A stretch of DNA of 12,425 nucleotides from CAYXVF01 sp964468125 (GCA_964468125.1 CAYXVF010000147.1:1-12425), one strand, 5' to 3'; shown: positions 1-6,066, counted from the stretch's first letter. Numbers and translations are program-made. Notes: generated from the sequence alone by a model not told the origin.

Positions 1-91
1 GGGCCTCGGCCTCAATCGCGTAGAGATCCTTGATGAGCTTGATCGGGAGCGCCGCTCGGTCGAAAATGTGCGGTGGGTCCGGATAGGAAAT
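1..91 (-). pseudogene. IS66-type transposase remnant (edge fragment)
   Basis: Read on the minus strand from 91 to 1 there is an open stretch of 30 codons ending in residues close to DRAALPIKLIKDLYAIEAEA. This resembles the segment of IS66-family DDE transposases that carries the 'LYAIE' motif after the catalytic core. A stop codon lies immediately upstream in the same frame (minus TGA at 94-92). The neighbouring frames hold no continuation that I recognise, so the part inside the window looks like a decayed or truncated copy. The rest lies outside the left edge, and its orientation implies that the 3' part of the gene is off-window. The assignment rests on one short motif; another family with a similar helix is possible. 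Confidence 0.4.
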
Positions 92-94
92 TCA

Positions 95-584
95 ACCGGC
101 CCGTGCCGTCGCCCGAACGACCGCGATCGGGTCTTATGTCAACCTGGGCCCCTGTAGAGCTGCGTCTGCCGCCGTTAGGGTAGAGCCGTTTCAGCTCCGA
201 ACGAAAAGTCTGTAGTGCATCCATCGTGGGTGCCTCCTTCGCGGGGCACCATCGAACGGATCATCCGGCGCGACCAGACGGGGCAGCTAGAGGACTTACG
301 GTAGAACTGGTTCCCGAAGTCCTCGACGGCCAGCGGGAAGCCTTTGCCAACGAGCTTGTTGCATTGCCTCTTCGCGTAGCCATGGTCGAGCGCTCGATAT
401 CTCTGCGTCCATGCGCTTTTGGCTGCGGATCGCTTTGGTCGCACCGATGAGGGTATCCGGAGCATTCCTGCACATGGCGTGGAACAGCGCAAAGTAGGCA
501 GTGGAGACTGCTCGCCGTAGGTCGGCTTGTCGAGGTCGCCGTGAACCGCCAGCTTTGGCTAGCCGTCGGGCGGTTGGAACCAGA
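95..584. other. ~490 bp without a recognisable gene
   Basis: Several overlapping open frames exist here on both strands, the longest being minus 492-175 (105 codons). None has a recognisable domain, a convincing ribosome binding site or typical composition; they are rich in Arg, Ser and Trp, as expected from shadow frames in GC-rich DNA. Next to an IS-like remnant on one side and a frameshifted gene on the other, this is most likely decayed mobile-element DNA. I see no tRNA, terminator or clear repeat in it. Confidence 0.4.
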
Positions 585-882
585 TCAAGCGGCTTCAGGT
601 GAGAGCTCCGCGCTGTCCGCCTTCGAGACCAACCTCACAAGCGGAAAACGGGGCTCGTCGTGCTCAAGCAAGTGCGGACGCAGGCAGCATGCGGACGAGG
701 CCCGCGACCTTTGCCGGTTCTGGGCGAGCCTCAGAGTCGTAGACCACAACAATTCGTAGAACCGGGTCTCCGTCGAAGTCCGCATCCTCGTCGATCCGTA
801 GTTGCTCAACTTTGAGCCTGGGAAACTCGGAGGCGATCGTCCTTCGGACAACACCTTCGAGTTCTGCTACTCGCTCGCTCAT
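585..882 (-). pseudogene. small conserved-looking protein broken by a frameshift
   Basis: Minus frame one starts at ATG 882 (MSERVAELEGVVRRTIASEF...) and runs to about 685 as a good protein: an acidic centre (DEDADFDGDPVLRIVVVYD) followed by KVAGLVR. It then turns into junk and stops at 664. From the same point another minus frame carries a coherent C-terminus (LRPHLLEHDEPRFPLV, then SKADSAELSPEAA) to the stop at 585. Joined, the two give a protein of about 97-98 aa whose hydrophilic ending continues naturally. The shift lies near 681-690 in the CTGC-rich sequence gcaggcagcatgc and fits one extra base. I do not know the function. It lies downstream of hipA but beyond a terminator, so it is probably not cotranscribed with it. 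It may be a real pseudogene or a base-call error in the assembly. I see no strong ribosome binding site before 882. Confidence 0.6.
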
Positions 883-960
883 CACGGGTCGCTGTAACGA
901 ATCCCGTCGAGGTTGAAAGCCCCAAAGAAAAAAACCGCGGGATCCAGGCACTCTCGGGCG

Positions 961-995
961 AAAAAAACGTTCATGAAAATGTTTGTTTTCATGAA
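961..995 (-). terminator. Rho-independent terminator of hipBA
   Basis: On the minus strand the stem TTCATGAAAA (995-986), a 6-nt loop and TTTTCATGAA (979-970) form a perfect 10-bp hairpin, followed by CG and seven T (967-961). It begins only a few bases after the hipA stop at 1003, exactly where a terminator is expected. The stem is AT-rich, so it may be leaky. Each arm contains the self-complementary TTCATGAA, so the arms could also be protein binding sites. Confidence 0.65.
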
Positions 996-1002
996 AATCC
1001 TG

Positions 1003-2247
1003 TCAGCGTCCGCGGCTATGGCCAAGAGTACGGCTGAACTCGAAGGCACTCTCAAACTGCGAGATCTGACGCTGCGCAATTCCGATCCGCTTCGCGACTC
1101 GGTGCCAGCTCTTGACGACCCGCTCGAGCTCGGTCCGAAACTCCGTGGCCGCCTTTCGCCCCACATTGAACCGCTCGCGTAGCGACATAACGAGCTCCAC
1201 GTCGCCGACACCCGTCGTGTCGTCGATCAGGAGCGCGTGAGCGCCCGAACCGTACGCAGCCGGTATGGGATTTAAATCGTAACATGGTGAAAGCTCCCAA
1301 CCGTCGCCGCGCCAGAGGAACCCGTGGTTGCGGAGATGGTCGTCGGTGTTCGAGATCGCTACGTTGAAGGCCATCCGCTTCCAAAGCTCTGCCAGGTCGC
1401 GTTTTGGCTTCGTACCGTAGCGGCGAAGCGCTTCGTTGATCTCGAGGTAGCTGTGCGTGCCCATATCCTCGCCGCCAACCAACGTCATCGCCGAAACGAA
1501 AGGGATTCGCTGACGCTTCTCTCGGTCAAACCGCTCAACGATCAGGGTTGGCTTCTTCGCGACGCGTTCGAGGCGATTCTTGGTCACATTGAGGCCAACG
1601 TTCTTCGCGAGCGTTAGAGCCACATGTTCCCAGGCGTTGACGTCGTAGGGGTCGTCGGGTCGCGAGAACTTGGCAATGAATAGGCGCCCATCCGTACCGC
1701 GGACGGTCGCCTTCGGACGGGCACCGCCGACCGATGAACCCGGCGCGATCAGAAGCCGAAGATCCTCATCGCGATCCGTATCCTTCAGCACTCGCGTCGC
1801 GGCTCTAAGGAGCTTCGGCAGATCAACAAGCGGGGGCACACGACCGGCAGGCGTGGGCGGCGCGAGAAAGGGTCCATCTGCGCGACGGAACCGCAACGCG
1901 CCCTGCCGAGCTTCGTCGTCGACCATCAACAGGAAGTCTAGCTCGGACAGGCGGCGCCCCCGCGAACCCGCCCCGCTCTTGTTCGCGCGTTGCATGAGGT
2001 TTCGCCCCCACCGATCAGGTGCGGCGTCAGCGAACGCTCGGAAGGTCCCGTGCCCTGGCTGTGTGTGGAACGCTCCGGCTTGTAGTGGCAACTCCGGGTC
2101 TAGGCTGAATGCGAAGGACTGCGCCAGCCACTCGCTGGAGTACTCGAAGCTCATACGCTCGCGTCGACTCGTCGAGTGGTAGTACAGCGTGCCGACGCGG
2201 TGTGTCTCGCCACGCCAACCCGTGTGAACCTCGACCTGTTCGCTCAT
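1003..2247 (-). CDS. hipA: HipA-type Ser/Thr kinase toxin
   Basis: 414 aa, close to the ~440 aa of E. coli HipA. In family members the kinase phosphorylates a cytosolic target (the glutamyl-tRNA synthetase in E. coli), which stalls translation and gives dormancy or persistence. Visible features are an N-terminal subdomain (about 1-110), the glycine/serine P-loop-like segment GSSVGGARPK (170-179, where family members autophosphorylate a Ser), the catalytic motif NTDDHLRN (300-307, D302 the expected catalytic Asp) and the metal-binding YDLNP (323-327, D324). All key residues are present, so the toxin looks active. Its start overlaps the stop of the upstream antitoxin gene by 4 nt (ATGA), meaning translational coupling and cotranscription from the hipB promoter. 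A hairpin-plus-T terminator follows the stop. The target in this organism cannot be read from sequence. Confidence 0.95.
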   Translation of the reverse strand: MSEQVEVHTGWRGETHRVGTLYYHSTSRRERMSFEYSSEWLAQSFAFSLDPELPLQAGAFHTQPGHGTFRAFADAAPDRWGRNLMQRANKSGAGSRGRRLSELDFLLMVDDEARQGALRFRRADGPFLAPPTPAGRVPPLVDLPKLLRAATRVLKDTDRDEDLRLLIAPGSSVGGARPKATVRGTDGRLFIAKFSRPDDPYDVNAWEHVALTLAKNVGLNVTKNRLERVAKKPTLIVERFDREKRQRIPFVSAMTLVGGEDMGTHSYLEINEALRRYGTKPKRDLAELWKRMAFNVAISNTDDHLRNHGFLWRGDGWELSPCYDLNPIPAAYGSGAHALLIDDTTGVGDVELVMSLRERFNVGRKAATEFRTELERVVKSWHRVAKRIGIAQRQISQFESAFEFSRTLGHSRGR

Positions 2248-2564
2248 CGCGGCCGCCTTACCCTCTTCGGCAGCGATTCACGCTCGAGGTCCATGCCAAG
2301 CTCGTCTTCCTCCGGAGCGACGAGGCTCGCGAGCCTGCCCTCGAGGCCGAGTACGTGCAGCACAGCAGCGTAAAGGCCCATCGAGACGGTCGGATCCCCC
2401 TGTTCGATGCGGCGGACGGCCGACCGACTGGTGAGGGCCCGTTCGGCCAGGAGCTCCGCGGTCAGCCGCCGGCGGCGACGAGCAACTGAGATATCCTCTC
2501 CGAGCTGCTTCAGCGCTCTTAACACCGACAGCGGGAGAGTTTCTTGGAGGTTTTTGCGAGCCAT
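2244..2564 (-). CDS. hipB: HipB-type antitoxin, XRE helix-turn-helix repressor
   Basis: 106 aa with an HTH_3/XRE domain at about 21-76 (LGEDISVARRRRRLTAELLA, then the recognition-helix segment SRSAVRRIEQGDP). This is the usual place and form of HipB, which binds and inhibits HipA and represses the hipBA promoter as a dimer. It precedes hipA with a 4-nt ATGA overlap. The tail (about 84-106) is acidic then basic (EEDELGMDLERES...KRVRRPR); in known HipB proteins the C-terminus influences degradation and HipA contact, but I cannot assign that here. An inverted repeat, ATGAGTC-15 nt-GACTCAT, between the candidate -10 box and the start codon is the likely autoregulatory operator. A generic XRE regulator is ruled out only by its fixed position next to hipA. 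Confidence 0.92.
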   Translation of the reverse strand: MARKNLQETLPLSVLRALKQLGEDISVARRRRRLTAELLAERALTSRSAVRRIEQGDPTVSMGLYAAVLHVLGLEGRLASLVAPEEDELGMDLERESLPKRVRRPR

Positions 2565-2566
2565 TG

Positions 2567-2595
2567 ATGAGTCTCTAACACAGATAATGACTCAT
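2567..2595 (-). promoter_or_regulatory. candidate HipB operator (inverted repeat)
   Basis: A perfect 7-bp inverted repeat, ATGAGTC (2567-2573) and GACTCAT (2589-2595), has centres 22 bp apart, about two helical turns, as expected for two faces of a dimeric XRE repressor. It lies just upstream of the hipB start (2564) and abuts the candidate -10 box, so occupancy would block transcription. The sequence differs from the E. coli HipB site; binding is inferred from position and symmetry. Confidence 0.5.
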
Positions 2596-2622
2596 ACATA
2601 GGTCCCTATTTGCCGCCAGCAA
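2595..2622 (-). promoter_or_regulatory. candidate hipBA promoter
   Basis: On the minus strand TTGCTG (2622-2617) and TATGTA (2600-2595) are separated by 16 bp and resemble sigma-70 -35 and -10 boxes. The start codon of hipB follows about 30 bp later with the inverted repeat between. Matches are moderate; a transcription start has not been seen. Confidence 0.35.
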
Positions 2623-2881
2623 AAGTTGCCGTGCACCAAAGAATCCCATTGATTCACAAAAAAAAAATTTTCATGAAACTTAAGCCTGAGACGGAATCAA
2701 TGCGCCGTTCTCCTCGCCTTGCCGATAACCTAGAGTCGCCACTGAGATGCGAGCTGCGCTCGGGGATGTGCGCAACGTCGTCAACGTAGGGGAAGCCTCC
2801 GAGAATCCCGGTCCGGTTCATCACTTGCCCAACGCTTCGGGATAGAAAGCCGCTTGCAACAACGGCGCCGGTTGATGGCGA
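2623..2881. other. hipB upstream intergenic region
   Basis: No gene is seen here. The region contains a run of ten A (2658-2667) followed by TTTCATGAAA (2669-2678). On the minus strand this reads TTTCATGAAAATTTTTTT, a near copy of the terminator end found after hipA (979-961), in the same orientation. A small inverted repeat GAATC/GATTC sits at 2641-2655. The rest is unremarkable. Confidence 0.4.
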
Positions 2882-3163
2882 TCAGTGTGCAGAGCTTACA
2901 CCGTGTTCGAGCCTCAAAGACTTACACGCTTCGGGGATATTGAAGACGGCAACGTGCCCGGATGCATTCGTCCCCCCAAATGCCGACAACTGGCCGCAGA
3001 CTGTGCCCGCAGCCGGCTCTTCGAGGAATACTGTCTTGGACCGATAGCGCGAAACACCTGCACTATCCTTGACCAACTCCTGAATCGTGGTGCCCTCTTT
3101 GCACACGATGCTCCCCTCCGAGCTGGCGTACCTGCCAGCAGCCTTCTTCTCGAACTCTCGCAT
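2882..3163 (-). CDS. hypothetical protein, 3' part only (runs into assembly gap)
   Basis: Minus strand, at least 93 codons from the gap edge to the stop at 2882. The protein (MREFEKKAAGRYASSEGSIV, then a segment with VCGQLSAFGGTNASGHVAVFN) has a mixed, globular composition with two Cys in its first half and reads as genuine coding sequence, but I recognise no domain. The Met at the gap edge is probably internal; the true start is likely in or beyond the unknown 100-N gap. It could be the C-terminal part of the gene that begins at 3330 on the other side of the gap, because both read on the minus strand, but the unknown gap length prevents proof. The opposite strand is also open here, and I consider that the shadow. 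Confidence 0.45.
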   Translation of the reverse strand: MREFEKKAAGRYASSEGSIVCKEGTTIQELVKDSAGVSRYRSKTVFLEEPAAGTVCGQLSAFGGTNASGHVAVFNIPEACKSLRLEHGVSSAH

Positions 3164-3164
3164 C

Positions 3165-3264
3165 NNNNNNNNNNNNNNNNNNNNNNNNNNNNNNNNNNNN
3201 NNNNNNNNNNNNNNNNNNNNNNNNNNNNNNNNNNNNNNNNNNNNNNNNNNNNNNNNNNNNNNNN
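3165..3264. other. assembly gap (100 N placeholder)
   Basis: Exactly 100 N, the conventional size for a gap of unknown length. The flanking ends show no shared terminal sequence, unlike the second gap. Genes on both sides read on the minus strand and are cut by it. Confidence 0.98.
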
Positions 3265-3330
3265 GAATGTGCTTGACTGCTCCAGAGCGCGCGTGCCCAA
3301 CACGGTGAGAGGGGGACGCGATGTGGTCAT
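3265..3330 (-). CDS. 5' fragment of a gene coupled to the DUF3560 gene
   Basis: An ATG at 3330 overlaps the TGA stop of the DUF3560 gene by 4 nt (ATGA) and has a GGGAGA ribosome binding site a few bases upstream, inside the end of that gene. It opens a frame of 22 codons (MTTSRPPLTVLGTRALEQSS...) that runs uninterrupted into the gap. The arrangement is typical of translationally coupled operon genes, so I take it as a real start. The product is unknown and the remainder is missing from the assembly. The coding piece ending at 2882 may be its C-terminus. Confidence 0.45.
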
Positions 3331-4268
3331 CGCGTTCTCCCATGCTGCAGACGCGCGCGGTCGTGTTCGACCGCTTCTACGAGACGTGGGAGAAGTCGCT
3401 CCATCGCACCACGCGCATTCGGAGTGATTTGGCGCTGCCACGCCTCCACCGAGCGAGCCCACTTGAAACCGGTCTTCTTGAGGAGCGAGCGGGTTTCGTC
3501 GCTCGGCTTCTCATCGAAGTAGAAGCGAAGTCGGTTGTCGGCTTCTTCGAGTCGGAAGCCCTCGAAGACTCGCGGCTGCGCAGGCGCTCGAGCGTGCTCT
3601 TCCAGCAGCTCCTCGATGCGTTGCTTCGTTGTGCGGATCGTCGCGGACACGAGTGACGTGTCGTAGGGCTGTTTGAGCCACGGGTAGTCCTGGAGGCGTC
3701 CGATCGCGCGCGCGAGTTCGCGCTCCGGGACGCCCGTTTCCGCAGCGATAGCCTTCCAGGTCGCAACGTCGAGCAACCGCTCGCCACACTTCCTCGCGGC
3801 TTTGCGGTAGAGCGCGTTCACGCGTTTTGCCCGTTCACGCTCGAGCTCGAGCGCAGCGACCTTCTCTCGGAGCTTCACGACCGCAGCGGGATCATCCCCT
3901 CGAATAGCCGGGTTTCGCTCCGCGCGATCCGCGCGCCGTTGGAGCTCCTCCGCTTCCTGCAATGCCTCGAAGCGTTTGCGCTCGGCATTGTGGATCTTCT
4001 GTTGGTCGCGACGCGCCCGGCGCTCGCTGTGGTGGCCAACGAGGATCGGTTGCCCCATCGGGATTCGGCCGGCGATGTCCCCGGAGCGCGCGGCGTGTGC
4101 CCGCGCCTCGGCACGCTTCTTCTGCGCCCTCTCGCGGAGCCTCTCGACGCGCTGCTCCCGTCGGCTTTCGTACTCTGACACCGCAAGGGGATCGGGTTCG
4201 TCCAACCCCTTTGCCTCAGGCTTAGATGAGTGCTCAAAGAGCCCGATTTGCCGCCCATCCTCAGTCAT
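3327..4268 (-). CDS. DUF3560 domain protein of a plasmid/ICE operon
   Basis: 313 aa from ATG 4268; a GTG two codons... one codon upstream (4271) is an alternative. The N-terminal third, YESRREQRVERLRERAQKK (33-51) to GRIPMGQPILVGHHSERRAR (67-86), matches the DUF3560 pattern common on plasmids and integrative elements. Residues about 95-165 are a charged helical, probably coiled-coil, region. The C-terminus (about 237-289: GFRLEE...FYFDEKPSDETRSLLK, KTGFKWARSVEAWQRQITPN) matches the short module often fused to DUF3560, in which a substrate-like strand pair precedes a W-containing helix. Biochemical function is not established for the family; a DNA-related role in element maintenance is only suspected. 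The start is preceded by a run of eight G acting as ribosome binding site and by an 18-bp palindrome. The stop overlaps the next gene by 4 nt. Confidence 0.85.
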   Translation of the reverse strand: MTEDGRQIGLFEHSSKPEAKGLDEPDPLAVSEYESRREQRVERLRERAQKKRAEARAHAARSGDIAGRIPMGQPILVGHHSERRARRDQQKIHNAERKRFEALQEAEELQRRADRAERNPAIRGDDPAAVVKLREKVAALELERERAKRVNALYRKAARKCGERLLDVATWKAIAAETGVPERELARAIGRLQDYPWLKQPYDTSLVSATIRTTKQRIEELLEEHARAPAQPRVFEGFRLEEADNRLRFYFDEKPSDETRSLLKKTGFKWARSVEAWQRQITPNARGAMERLLPRLVEAVEHDRARLQHGRTR

Positions 4269-4270
4269 CA

Positions 4271-4278
4271 CCCCCCCC
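4271..4278 (-). promoter_or_regulatory. G8 homopolymer forming the DUF3560 ribosome binding site
   Basis: The minus strand reads AAAGGGGGGGGTG directly before ATG 4268. Eight consecutive G form the Shine-Dalgarno core. Slippage in such a tract would change the spacing to the start codon, and would also decide between GTG 4271 and ATG 4268 as the better start. Confidence 0.45.
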
Positions 4279-4279
4279 T

Positions 4280-4297
4280 TTGCCGGGAGCCCGGCAA
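4280..4297 (-). promoter_or_regulatory. 18-bp palindrome in the DUF3560 leader
   Basis: TTGCCGGGAGCCCGGCAA is a perfect 8-bp inverted repeat around two central bases, placed one base before the AGGGGGGGG ribosome binding tract and downstream of the AT-rich promoter-like segment (4312-4331). It could be a repressor operator or, in RNA, a GC-rich hairpin next to the start site that limits translation. The tight 2-nt centre favours a DNA operator or a stem with an opened loop. Confidence 0.5.
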
Positions 4298-4311
4298 CTG
4301 TGTGTTTGTCT

Positions 4312-4331
4312 ATTTTAGTTGTTGTTTTATA
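4312..4331 (-). promoter_or_regulatory. AT-rich promoter-like segment of the DUF3560 gene
   Basis: On the minus strand TATAAA (4331-4326) and TAAAAT (4317-4312) are two possible -10 boxes in an otherwise GC-rich area, about 45-60 bp upstream of the start codon. I find no good -35 at the usual spacing. The element TTTTATACAG (4325-4334) matches the window's recurring TTGTNNACAA-like sites at 8 of 10 positions against TTGTATACAA. Confidence 0.3.
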
Positions 4332-4492
4332 CAGTTCACCGGTCGAGGTGGCGAGGGCAAATCCGCTTGTGGCGAGAGTTCAATCAGGGGTGCTGAGGCT
4401 CGGTCGCACTGGCTGTGTCTGGATAGGTGCGACGCTGGAGGTACGCGAGCGCGGGAAGTGTGTTAGGGTGCTGTGCATGTTCGACATCAGCG

Positions 4493-4592
4493 NNNNNNNN
4501 NNNNNNNNNNNNNNNNNNNNNNNNNNNNNNNNNNNNNNNNNNNNNNNNNNNNNNNNNNNNNNNNNNNNNNNNNNNNNNNNNNNNNNNNNNNN
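4493..4592. other. assembly gap (100 N), probably a collapsed overlap
   Basis: Exactly 100 N. The last ten bases before the gap (4483-4492) and the first ten after it (4593-4602) are both gacatcagcg. Identical contig ends imply that the contigs may overlap by ten bases and that the real gap length may be zero. Confidence 0.95.
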
Positions 4593-4726
4593 GACATCAG
4601 CGTTCTCTCTCCCGGGGCTCTTCCCCACTGGCTACCCCGCGGCCGCTCGGCAACCAGCGTCGCGAAGTGGTCCGGCAAGGCCGCTTTCGTACGAGCTAAG
4701 GCGTCAGATACTTTGTCGTGGCTCAT
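4593..4726 (-). CDS. small unknown protein, cut by assembly gap
   Basis: The start ATG at 4726 has an excellent ribosome binding site on the minus strand (AAAGGAGGAG, about 9 nt upstream), so this is a real start. The readable part is 44 codons (MSHDKVSDALARTKAALPDH, then FATLVAERPRGSQWG) and then runs into the gap. If the ten-base overlap of the contig ends is merged, the frame stays open to a stop at 4380, giving 78 aa in total, although the added tail (SNMHSTLTHFPRSRTSS...) is less convincing. I do not recognise the family. It lies 55 bp downstream of the DUF3846-like gene in the same direction and probably shares its transcript. Confidence 0.55.
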
Positions 4727-4781
4727 GAGATGGCTCCTCCTTTCGTTCTAAGGACGTATTCGCGTGCGGAGATCTGACACC

Positions 4782-5153
4782 TCACGAACCGAAGCCGTGC
4801 GACCAGCCGCCACCACGCGAAAGACTGAATTCTTGGACCTGCGTCAACGCCCGCTCGGTGCGAGGAATGAAAACGGCGTCGCCAGCGATGATCGTCTCGA
4901 TGCCCGCTGTTTGGCAGATCAGCGTAGCGTTCGCATTCACCGGCCGATTCTTCAGGAGAGACTCTTCGTCTATCCAGAGATCCCCAAGCGGCAAACGAAC
5001 GAGCTCAACTCGCTCGCAGTCGATCAGGCGCCGCAGTTCGGCGAGTTCCGGCTCTAAGCCGGTGTCTTCGTAGAGTGTCGCTCTTGCACGAATAGCCCGA
5101 GGAGGCGCGTCGAACTGCAGCAGCAACGCATCCGTTTCCGTCTTCCGATCCAT
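4782..5153 (-). CDS. DUF3846-like protein of a plasmid/ICE operon
   Basis: 123 aa. The part from about 35 to 97 (ELAELRRLIDCERVELVRLP, LWIDEESLLKNRPVNANATL, IIAGDAVFIPR) follows the DUF3846 layout: a helix giving a small strand set, the 'hvDEeGhlk...N..At' segment, then 'G.hhhh'. DUF3846 proteins are frequent on plasmids and integrative elements and often occur with DUF3560 proteins, as here; their activity is not established to my knowledge. The Gly-rich, Ser-containing C-terminus (111-123) is probably flexible. The ATG at 5153 has no Shine-Dalgarno within the usual distance. Instead the motif CTGTCTACAT (plus strand 5159-5168) sits 5 bp upstream, so the transcript could be leaderless or very short. 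It is probably the first gene of the minus-strand operon leading towards hipBA. Confidence 0.65.
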   Translation of the reverse strand: MDRKTETDALLLQFDAPPRAIRARATLYEDTGLEPELAELRRLIDCERVELVRLPLGDLWIDEESLLKNRPVNANATLICQTAGIETIIAGDAVFIPRTERALTQVQEFSLSRGGGWSHGFGS

Positions 5154-5158
5154 GTCTG

Positions 5159-5168
5159 CTGTCTACAT
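5159..5168 (-). promoter_or_regulatory. TTGTNNACAA-like element before the DUF3846 gene
   Basis: The plus strand reads CTGTCTACAT, with TGTCTACA as core. The surrounding 19 bases (5157-5175) match those around the element at 11074-11092 at 15 of 19 positions (consensus TGYTGTCTACATKYKCAAC). It lies directly against the start codon of the minus-strand gene, where binding would interfere with initiation. Confidence 0.35.
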
Positions 5169-5312
5169 TCGCAACTCTCGTTCTCCTAGAAGAATCGCAA
5201 GCTAGCATCGCAGAGAGCCGCAGCGGCCCCGGATACCGACACCAGTCGTGTCACCCGGTGTGTCCGAAACCACGGTGCTCTGTGCGCCTCAAAACGGAAG
5301 AGTTGTCTAAGT

Positions 5313-5813
5313 CTACCTGGGCGAATACTCGCGGGGAGAGTATGAAGCCGCCGTCGCGCGTCTGTTGCCCCGCGTTCTGTCCCGGGGACCGTTCTTTAGC
5401 GGTGTCTGAAGCCAATCGTACGCGGCTGCGCGCGACCCGAACCAGCGGATCGGCCGCGCCTGCCACATCGCGACGGTGGCGACACCCAGCAGGACAATCG
5501 GGCGGTGCGACACGACTGCAATGCTTTCGATCGACTCTGGGTGCGCTCGAGCGAACGCGGCATGCTCGAGAAGGCACTCCCGCGAGTATCTCTCCAGATC
5601 GGTCAAGTCGTGGAGCATCTTCATGGCTCCACCCTCGTGTTCGGTGTACTGAAGAAACGCGTCGAGGTAGGCCCGAATAAGCTGCGTGGAGCTCTTGTCA
5701 AAGATGCCAGCCCACAAGAACTCCACGATGTCGTGTTGCTCGACCAGCATCTCGATAGATGCACTCGTGTCGTTGAAGAGAATACCCCGCGGGGTCTTTG
5801 CCGTGGTCACCAT
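5313..5813 (-). CDS. stand-alone STAS-like protein, relative of the kinase C-terminus
   Basis: 166 aa from ATG 5813; a TTG two codons upstream (5819) is possible. No signal peptide or membrane segment is seen, so it is cytoplasmic. The motif HDLTDLERYSRECL (68-81) lines up with SDWSHVTGYSSEAR in the kinase and SDWSEVTRYSSETR in the 153-aa protein, and the strand after it (SIAVVSHRPIVLLGVATVAM) aligns with their VAMGLSVA strand. The alternating pattern fits an alpha/beta STAS-type domain like the anti-anti-sigma factors that are Ser-phosphorylated in partner switching. That is fold inference, and this copy is the most divergent of the three. The C-terminal 25 residues are basic and low-complexity. 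It is transcribed divergently from the kinase gene across a 250-bp region, suggesting a partner or substrate role. Confidence 0.65.
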   Translation of the reverse strand: MVTTAKTPRGILFNDTSASIEMLVEQHDIVEFLWAGIFDKSSTQLIRAYLDAFLQYTEHEGGAMKMLHDLTDLERYSRECLLEHAAFARAHPESIESIAVVSHRPIVLLGVATVAMWQARPIRWFGSRAAAYDWLQTPLKNGPRDRTRGNRRATAASYSPREYSPR

Positions 5814-5869
5814 ACTCAATCACTGCAGCGAAACGACAAACCAACTGCAATGATCAGAGTCTAGAACTG

Positions 5870-5899
5870 TTGCGTTTTTTTGTAAACAACGGTTTTAAT
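5870..5899 (+). promoter_or_regulatory. candidate promoter of the kinase gene
   Basis: TTGCGT (5870-5875) and TTTAAT (5894-5899) are separated by 18 bp in an AT-rich patch. The palindrome-like TTGTAAACAA (5880-5889) occupies the spacer, a classic repressor position. A start about seven bases downstream would place the transcript 5' end near the GTG at 5908. The upstream CTGTTGCG (5867-5874) recurs as CTGTTGCA (7849-7856) before the next operon. Confidence 0.4.
5880..5889 (+). promoter_or_regulatory. TTGTNNACAA element before the kinase gene
   Basis: TTGTAAACAA is a palindrome apart from its two central bases. It is one of two exact matches to TTGTNNACAA in the window and lies between the candidate -35 and -10 boxes. 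Confidence 0.45.
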
Positions 5900-6066
5900 T
5901 AGACACCGTGCAACAGCACTGCCTACGTCCGGAGGAACTGTTTGCACCAGCAGTACTTCGGGAGGGTGTGGGGAAACGTGTGTGCCGCAATCGTCGCCGG
6001 ACGTTGGCGCCCCACTGTGCGGTGCATTACCTTGCGGCCCATAATCAGAGTGCCTCGCAGGATACT

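Noticed and set aside
175..492. Minus-strand 105-codon frame as a gene
   Set aside because: No domain, no ribosome binding site, and Arg/Ser-rich composition; another frame on the opposite strand is equally open.
1670..2182. Plus-strand open frame of 170 codons inside hipA
   Set aside because: It is antisense to the conserved HipA sequence, Arg/Ser-rich, and has no domain; a GC-rich shadow frame.
2641..2655. Inverted repeat GAATC-CCATT-GATTC as terminator
   Set aside because: Five-base stem, and the A-run next to it is on the wrong side for a terminator on either strand.
3976..4728. Plus-strand open frame through the second gap
   Set aside because: It depends on 34 unknown codons and is antisense to the DUF3560 gene and the small gene with a strong ribosome binding site.
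5303..5312. TTGTCTAAGT as another regulatory element
   Set aside because: It lacks the ACA half of the palindrome and lies at a gene's 3' end, so it is probably chance.
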